A model generated the notes under the pieces. That model was not told the DNA's origin. It saw only the letters and a list, made by a program, of their open reading frames with translations, and made no database searches. A stretch of DNA of 64,000 nucleotides from Pseudomonas sp. Teo4 (lineage in GTDB: Bacteria; Pseudomonadota; Gammaproteobacteria; Pseudomonadales; Pseudomonadaceae), in assembly GCF_034387475.1 (NCBI RefSeq), contig NZ_JAXCIL010000002.1, forward strand, positions 1,054,001-1,118,000, in the 5' to 3' direction. Position 1 is the stretch's first letter; each line of letters starts with the position of its first letter. The translations under genes and the position numbers were made by a program. Below are positions 60,001 through 64,000 of the stretch, one piece after another.

Positions 60001-60150
60001 GTGCTGGCTAAGCGTTATGTCATGGTAGTGGCGACAGCATTCTTCATACTGGCACTGATCTGTGTGTACTCGACCATGCAGTCCATAGAGGCCGCCGGCA
60101 GTGTGAGCGCTCAGGAAAAAGTGAATGCCCAATACTTCTCCCACCTGTGA
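60001..60150 (+). CDS. Small single-pass membrane protein of unknown function
   Basis: The 49-residue frame begins with a GTG, 6 nt after GGAG (59991-59994): LAKRYVMVVATAFFILALIC forms one transmembrane segment, followed by a short polar tail (SAQEKVNAQYFSHL). It directly follows the coiled-coil protein and is short enough to be missed by gene callers. The pairing of a coiled coil and a small anchor suggests a partner role, but the function is unknown. Confidence 0.45.
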   Translation: MLAKRYVMVVATAFFILALICVYSTMQSIEAAGSVSAQEKVNAQYFSHL

Positions 60151-60249
60151 AGAAACGCTAATCCAGAAGAGCAAAAGATTATAAAGTCGGTAATTCTGCG
60201 GTCGCCCATGGACCCTGTGGTGCTTAGGCATTGATGCATTGCATCAGAC

Positions 60250-60277
60250 AAAAGGCCCGTCGATTGACGGGCCTTTG
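60250..60277. terminator. Bidirectional terminator between the small gene pair and czcS
   Basis: AAAGGCCCGTC and GACGGGCCTTT pair around a 4-nt loop, with A/T tails on both sides. It separates convergent transcription from the left (59675-60150) and from czcS. Confidence 0.82.
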
Positions 60278-60317
60278 CAAGTGAGCGCGGTTCAATCAGC
60301 GGTCATTGTTGGCTGCT

Positions 60318-61709
60318 TTAGCTGGGCTTCGGGAAGTGGAGGTGGAACCAGGTGAAATTTTCCTCGGTCACTTCCACGCTCGCCGAGCCTTGATGTAGGC
60401 CCATGATCGACTGCACGATGGCAAGGCCAAGACCGGTTCCCCCTTCGCTTCGTGCTCGGCTCTTATCCACGCGGTAGAACCGTTCAAACAAATGCGCATG
60501 GTGTTCCTTGGCGATCCCGCGGCCCGGGTTGCCAACACTCAAGGTCGTGCCGCTACCACCGTGTTGCACTTTCACATAGACCGTACGACCGCGAGGGCAG
60601 TAGCGAATCGCATTCGACACCAGATTCGAGACGGCGCGTTGAATCATCAGGCGGTTCCCGCGCACCACGTCATCACTGCCAGAGATCTGCAGCTGGATCT
60701 CGCCTTCCTCTGCCGAAATGCTGAAGAGATCGCACACTCGCTTAACCTCGTCGACTAGGGACACGGGTTCAAACTCCACCATGGATGCCGGATGACTGAC
60801 CTGAGCAAGGAACAGCATGTCGGAAACCATGCGGCTCATGCGGTCCAGCTCTTCTGTGCACGACTCCAGCACCTCCCTGTACTCGGAAAGCGATCGTTCT
60901 CTGGTTAGCGCAACTTGGGCTTTACCCATCAGGTTGGAAAGCGGCGCTCGCAGTTCGTGAGCAAGGTCGTCAGAAAACTGCGAGAGCTGCTGAACTCCGT
61001 CATCCAGGCGAGCCAGCATGATGTTGATACCGTCGGCGAGCTCTTTGAGTTCTGCCGGCATCCCATTAGTCGGCAGACGATGGTCAAGGCTCTCGGTGGA
61101 GATCTTCGAAGCGACCTTCAGGAACTTGGTCAGAGGCAGCAGACTTCTGCGGACTGTCCACCAGCCGATTGCGAGGATCAGCGCGATGATGAGCGGGGAA
61201 ATCATCAGGGCCCAGGTGAGCAATGCATCAAGCAGCGCTTCATTGGACGACTGGTCCATGGTCATGTAGACACTGACTTCGGTTCCGTCGCCCAAACTCA
61301 TGGTGCGAGAAGCTGTCAGCAAGGGGCGGTCCTGGGTGTCGCGCCACTCATGCTCCTTCGGCTGTGCGGATGGTTGGAACTTGTGCACCTCCACGTTCAC
61401 CTGCTTCGAGCCGATCGAGAGCAGAGGCGTTTCACTCTGCGCCGACTCGAAGATGCTGACGTACAGGTTGTTGTGGCCCATCACCAGATCCACAAGCTGA
61501 TGTGCGTCTGCGTTGACGCCTGAGATGTCGGAGATCATAGACAGGTTGTGAGCCATGCCCGCCATCTTGACTTCCAGGTCACTGCGAGCATTACGCTCTA
61601 GCGCCTGGCCTACCATCAGATACCCGAAGGTGGCGAATAGAAGCAGCAACGCTGCGCTCATCAACCCCACTTTTAATCCCAGCTTTGCAGCCAGGCTGAA
61701 AGGCCTCAT
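60318..61709 (-). CDS. czcS: CzcS-type metal sensor kinase
   Basis: The 463-residue kinase has an N-terminal transmembrane segment (KVGLMSAALLLLFATFGYLMV), a periplasmic sensor of about 130 residues, a second segment (LTWALMISPLIIALILAIGWW), HAMP, the phosphorylated His in FSDDLAHELRAPLSNLM and an ATPase domain (SNLVSNAIRYCPRG, GGTGLGLAIVQSI). It overlaps czcR by 4 nt and is transcribed from the czcR promoter. Likely senses zinc, cadmium or cobalt in the periplasm, by family. Confidence 0.92.
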   Translation of the reverse strand: MRPFSLAAKLGLKVGLMSAALLLLFATFGYLMVGQALERNARSDLEVKMAGMAHNLSMISDISGVNADAHQLVDLVMGHNNLYVSIFESAQSETPLLSIGSKQVNVEVHKFQPSAQPKEHEWRDTQDRPLLTASRTMSLGDGTEVSVYMTMDQSSNEALLDALLTWALMISPLIIALILAIGWWTVRRSLLPLTKFLKVASKISTESLDHRLPTNGMPAELKELADGINIMLARLDDGVQQLSQFSDDLAHELRAPLSNLMGKAQVALTRERSLSEYREVLESCTEELDRMSRMVSDMLFLAQVSHPASMVEFEPVSLVDEVKRVCDLFSISAEEGEIQLQISGSDDVVRGNRLMIQRAVSNLVSNAIRYCPRGRTVYVKVQHGGSGTTLSVGNPGRGIAKEHHAHLFERFYRVDKSRARSEGGTGLGLAIVQSIMGLHQGSASVEVTEENFTWFHLHFPKPS

Positions 61710-62380
61710 GCGCGTTCCTCAAAAACGTACCCTACGCCACGAAGCGTGTGAATGAGCTTGGTTTCAAACGGGTCATCGATCTTTGAGCGAAGGCGCCGGA
61801 TAGCGACATCGATGACGTTGGTATCGCAGTCAAAATTCATGTCCCAGACCAACGAAATGATCTGAGAACGAGTCAGCGCTTCGCCCGTCCTGCTCATAAG
61901 CAGGTGCAGGAGCGTAAATTCCTTTGTGGTGAGATCGATGCGTGTGCCAGCGCGGAAAACGCGATGGCGCACTGAGTCGAGTTCTAAATCGGCAATTTTT
62001 AGCGATCTCTTCTCGACTAATTCATCACCACGCCGCTGCAGCGAACGGATACGAGCGAGCAGCTCTGGGAATTCAAAGGGTTTGACAAGGTAGTCGTCAG
62101 CGCCGCCATCCAAGCCTTTGAGCTTGTCGTTGATGCGACCGCGGGCGGTTAGCATGATGATGCGGACCCGGCTGGTTTTCCTGATGGTTTCCAAAAGGTC
62201 CCAACCGTCGATGCCTGGAAGGTTGACGTCCAGCAGAACCAATGAATAGACGTTAGTATTGAACAAGTGCAGGGCGTCGACACCATTGTGCACGATATCT
62301 ACGACATACCCGCTTTCGGATAAGCCCTGCTGAAGATATTCGGCAGTTTTAATTTCGTCTTCCACAACTAGAACGCGCAT
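61706..62380 (-). CDS. czcR: CzcR-type metal response regulator
   Basis: The 224-residue OmpR-family regulator has Glu7-Asp8, Asp51 (LVLLDVNLPG) and Lys in LVKPFEF in its receiver, and a winged-helix end (LTTKEFTLLHLLM, TNVIDVAIRRLRSKID). It resembles the orphan regulator at 49051 closely. A perfect 12-bp palindrome lies about 180 bp upstream. The nearby CzcR-type boxes are its probable targets, including those before czcC, the porin and the PtrA-like gene. Confidence 0.93.
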   Translation of the reverse strand: MRVLVVEDEIKTAEYLQQGLSESGYVVDIVHNGVDALHLFNTNVYSLVLLDVNLPGIDGWDLLETIRKTSRVRIIMLTARGRINDKLKGLDGGADDYLVKPFEFPELLARIRSLQRRGDELVEKRSLKIADLELDSVRHRVFRAGTRIDLTTKEFTLLHLLMSRTGEALTRSQIISLVWDMNFDCDTNVIDVAIRRLRSKIDDPFETKLIHTLRGVGYVFEERA

Positions 62381-62557
62381 AACTTATCTCAAGGTGTGAG
62401 GAAGGATTTGGCCTAATCCGTCAAGACTATGGTTGCAGGCAGTTTGAAGGTTCGGCTGATATGCATGGCATCTGGAAGTCGCTACCTCTATCCATACGCC
62501 GGGGTCACCTGAGGACGCTTGAATCTTAACGCGAAGACGCTGGCCGCGGCGAAATCC

Positions 62558-62569
62558 TACAAATTTGTA
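62558..62569. promoter_or_regulatory. Perfect palindrome upstream of czcR, likely operator
   Basis: TACAAATTTGTA is a perfect 12-bp inverted repeat about 180 bp before the czcR start. Its outer bases extend the pattern CTACAAATTTGTAATGTAG. It resembles the TTACA-type metal boxes and suggests autoregulation. Confidence 0.65.
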
Positions 62570-63084
62570 ATGTAGCCGCAAGATTGCTGACAGTCATGAC
62601 GGCTCTCCCTAGTGAGCTTAGCGGATTCTGTGGCCTTCAGCGGTTTGCAGCCTTCACGCCTGACAAGCGAATTCGGCCGAGAGGGGTGGTGTTTCTGCCA
62701 AGCTGCTCTGCTTTGTGGCGTTTAATCCTTCAAGCTCAAGCTCAAGCTACGAGTGATGACAAGCCACCGATCATTCTACCCATTGAAACGGGCTTCAACC
62801 GGCGATCATGCTTGGCTTTTCATCTTACTTGAGCAAGGATAATTACTTTACAAACTATTACATGTCCAAATTGTAATTTCACAATCATCTTATCGTTAGC
62901 CGCTTTTGCTAGTTTAACAACAGCACACAGGCAGCGCTGCTTTGGGCCAGTCTCATCTGAAGCAGCATGGCGGGAGTAACGGAACCCTGCTCACGCCAAT
63001 GCATTCACCTTGGAACCATACGCTCCTTTGGTAAGGTGGATTTTAGCGCCCCGCCATGGGCGCTTTTTTATTAATGGACTTCTC
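62570..63084. other. Intergenic region between czcR and the broken DUF2790 gene
   Basis: I see no convincing gene here; a short frame at 62584-62832 (starting MLTVMTALPSELSGFCGLQR) has no recognisable family. At 62849-62878 the sequence has TTACAAACTATTACATG and, further on, AAATTGTAATTT, a cluster of three half-sites of the metal-box type, placed upstream of the DUF2790 pseudogene. Confidence 0.45.
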
Positions 63085-63417
63085 ATGAAAGCAACTATAT
63101 CGGCTATTGCTGCGTTCATGCTTTCTCTGCACTGTCGAAAAATGCCCAAAGTAGCGTTCAGATCAACGACGATCTTTAGCAGTCTGCCAGAAAGGCCAGA
63201 AAGGCTACAGAACGCTATGCTCAGAGCGTGAAGAAACCCATTCCCGAGCTTGAAGACTACGCTTACGGTATGGATTTGGACGCTGGCAAGCTGGTGTATG
63301 TCTCGCCTAGCGTTCGGTACTGCGGGAATGTGAGAAGCATGATGACTTACGAGGACTCCAAGGGCGAACTGCACATGGTTCGCTACCTCGTAAGGTGAGT
63401 GCATCAACAACCGGTAA
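63085..63417 (+). pseudogene. Frameshifted DUF2790-family gene, copy 3
   Basis: The ATG at 63085 opens MKATISAIAAFMLS, a signal-peptide start, but the frame shifts soon after. In another frame the DUF2790 core is clear: PIPELEDYAYGMDLDAGKLV and MMTYEDSKGELHMVRYL. Near the end a further shift turns VRYL into VR-stop, while the other frame gives GECINNR and a stop at 63415-63417, the ending of copy 2 (QCINNK). At least two frameshifts, so the gene is broken, unless they are sequencing errors. Confidence 0.78.
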
Positions 63418-63446
63418 GCGGACACCGAGTGCTTTCTGCACCCGGG

Positions 63447-63797
63447 TTATAGCAACTCGATGCCAAATCGCCTCAGGAGCAGGGCAAATCCTCCGAAGCT
63501 TGCCATAGTGATGAGGATGCTGGTGATAAGTGTCGGCCAGAAGCCCAACTTGGGCAGCAGTGCCGGAAATGCGATAAACATCGGCAGCGTTGGAATCACA
63601 TACCAGAACGTGTACCAGGCATGATTGGAAATTTTCTCCATGCTTTGGTTGTCCAAGTAAAGCCAGATGAGCGTCAAGACGGTGACCAATGGCAGGGCGG
63701 CAACCAAGCCGCCCAGCTTGTCACTGCGCTTTGCCAGCTCAGACACGAGAACCACTATTGCGGCAGTGACCAAGTACTTCGTGATGATCCAAGACAT
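63447..63797 (-). CDS. DUF3147-family small membrane protein
   Basis: The 116-residue protein has four hydrophobic segments (TKYLVTAAIVVLVSELAKR, LGGLVAALPLVTVLTLIWLY, HAWYTFWYVIPTLPMFIAF and LITSILITMASFGGFALLL), as in the DUF3147 family, which has no established function. I chose the ATG at 63797 because it begins the conserved part (MSWIITKYLV); the frame continues upstream to 63878 without homology. The remaining 203 bases to the window end show no gene. Confidence 0.8.
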   Translation of the reverse strand: MSWIITKYLVTAAIVVLVSELAKRSDKLGGLVAALPLVTVLTLIWLYLDNQSMEKISNHAWYTFWYVIPTLPMFIAFPALLPKLGFWPTLITSILITMASFGGFALLLRRFGIELL

Positions 63798-64000
63798 CGC
63801 TGAACCTACTTGAGCTAGTGGAATGGATCTGCCGGGATCATTCACCAGGCACTCATGAAGTGCTTCTGCTGTCGCCAATCCATCCTTACCTCATCCTCGA
63901 CCACACTACCCCCGACGTTGAAGGCGGTGTGTTGATCAGGTGTCTACCGGCCGATCAATGCGACGGCGAAGGGACGTTCTCGTGGAAAGCTGCGCGCTCG

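Larger units (their letters stand above)
24581..64000. mobile_element. Tn7-like element in attTn7 downstream of glmS, metal-resistance cargo (far end outside window)
   Basis: The left boundary is placed at TGTTTTTGAA (24581), which begins with the TGT typical of Tn7 termini, lies 23 bp after glmS and is preceded by AAAAA (24576-24580), a possible 5-bp target duplication. Three repeats of AATAAAGGTTGTCACAA follow, then tnsA, tnsB, tnsC, tnsD and a second TniQ gene. Base composition drops visibly in the tns genes. I found no copy of the repeats in opposite orientation up to 64000, so the element is at least 39 kb, or has lost its far end. Tn7-like genes beside cop/cus genes next to glmS are, as I recall, also present in P. 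putida KT2440. Confidence 0.8.

Overview
The window is the replication-origin region of a Pseudomonas chromosome, most like the P. putida group. The evidence is the gene order recF-dnaN-dnaA / oriC / rpmH-rnpA-yidD-yidC-mnmE / mnmG-rsmG-parA-parB / atpIBEFHAGDC / glmU-glmR-glmS, the close protein matches to what I know of P. putida, and an inverted pair of P. putida-type REP sequences after glmU. From 1 to about 24.58 kb everything is ordinary, intact core genome. It holds two DnaA-box clusters (the rpmH-dnaA oriC and a second one upstream of mnmG), one near-perfect parS site inside recF, and stem-loops between several atp genes.

At 24.58 kb, 23 bases after the glmS stop codon, a Tn7-like element begins at the classic attTn7 position. 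Three 17-bp direct repeats with an exact 20-bp period mark its glmS-proximal end. They are followed by tnsA-tnsB-tnsC-tnsD (overlapping or nearly so) and a convergent second TniQ-family gene. No matching opposite end was seen, so the element probably continues past the window (at least 39 kb). Next come two orphan antitoxin-like regulators.

The cargo is for metal resistance. The copper part has copA-(Met-rich protein)-copB-cytochrome c-copG read leftward, a copRS two-component system, a CopL-like small protein, a cusCBAF efflux operon and a 19-cysteine four-helix-bundle copper protein. The zinc/cadmium/cobalt part has an orphan CzcR-type regulator, an OprD porin, czcCBA, and a complete czcR-czcS pair. 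Small secreted proteins (DUF2790 family, three copies, one broken; PtrA-like, two copies) sit beside each module. Palindromic operators of the form TTAC-N6-GTAA or TTACA-N4-TGTAA lie upstream of many of these genes, so the island looks wired as CopR and CzcR regulons: metal sensed in the periplasm, then oxidation or sequestration (CopA, CopB, small proteins) and RND efflux, with the porin as a controlled entry gate.

The seams between modules (47.7-49.0 kb, 58.4-59.2 kb, 62.6-63.4 kb) hold decayed genes: an MFS transporter, the N-terminus of a metal P-type ATPase, and a frameshifted DUF2790 gene. This suggests stepwise assembly of the island.
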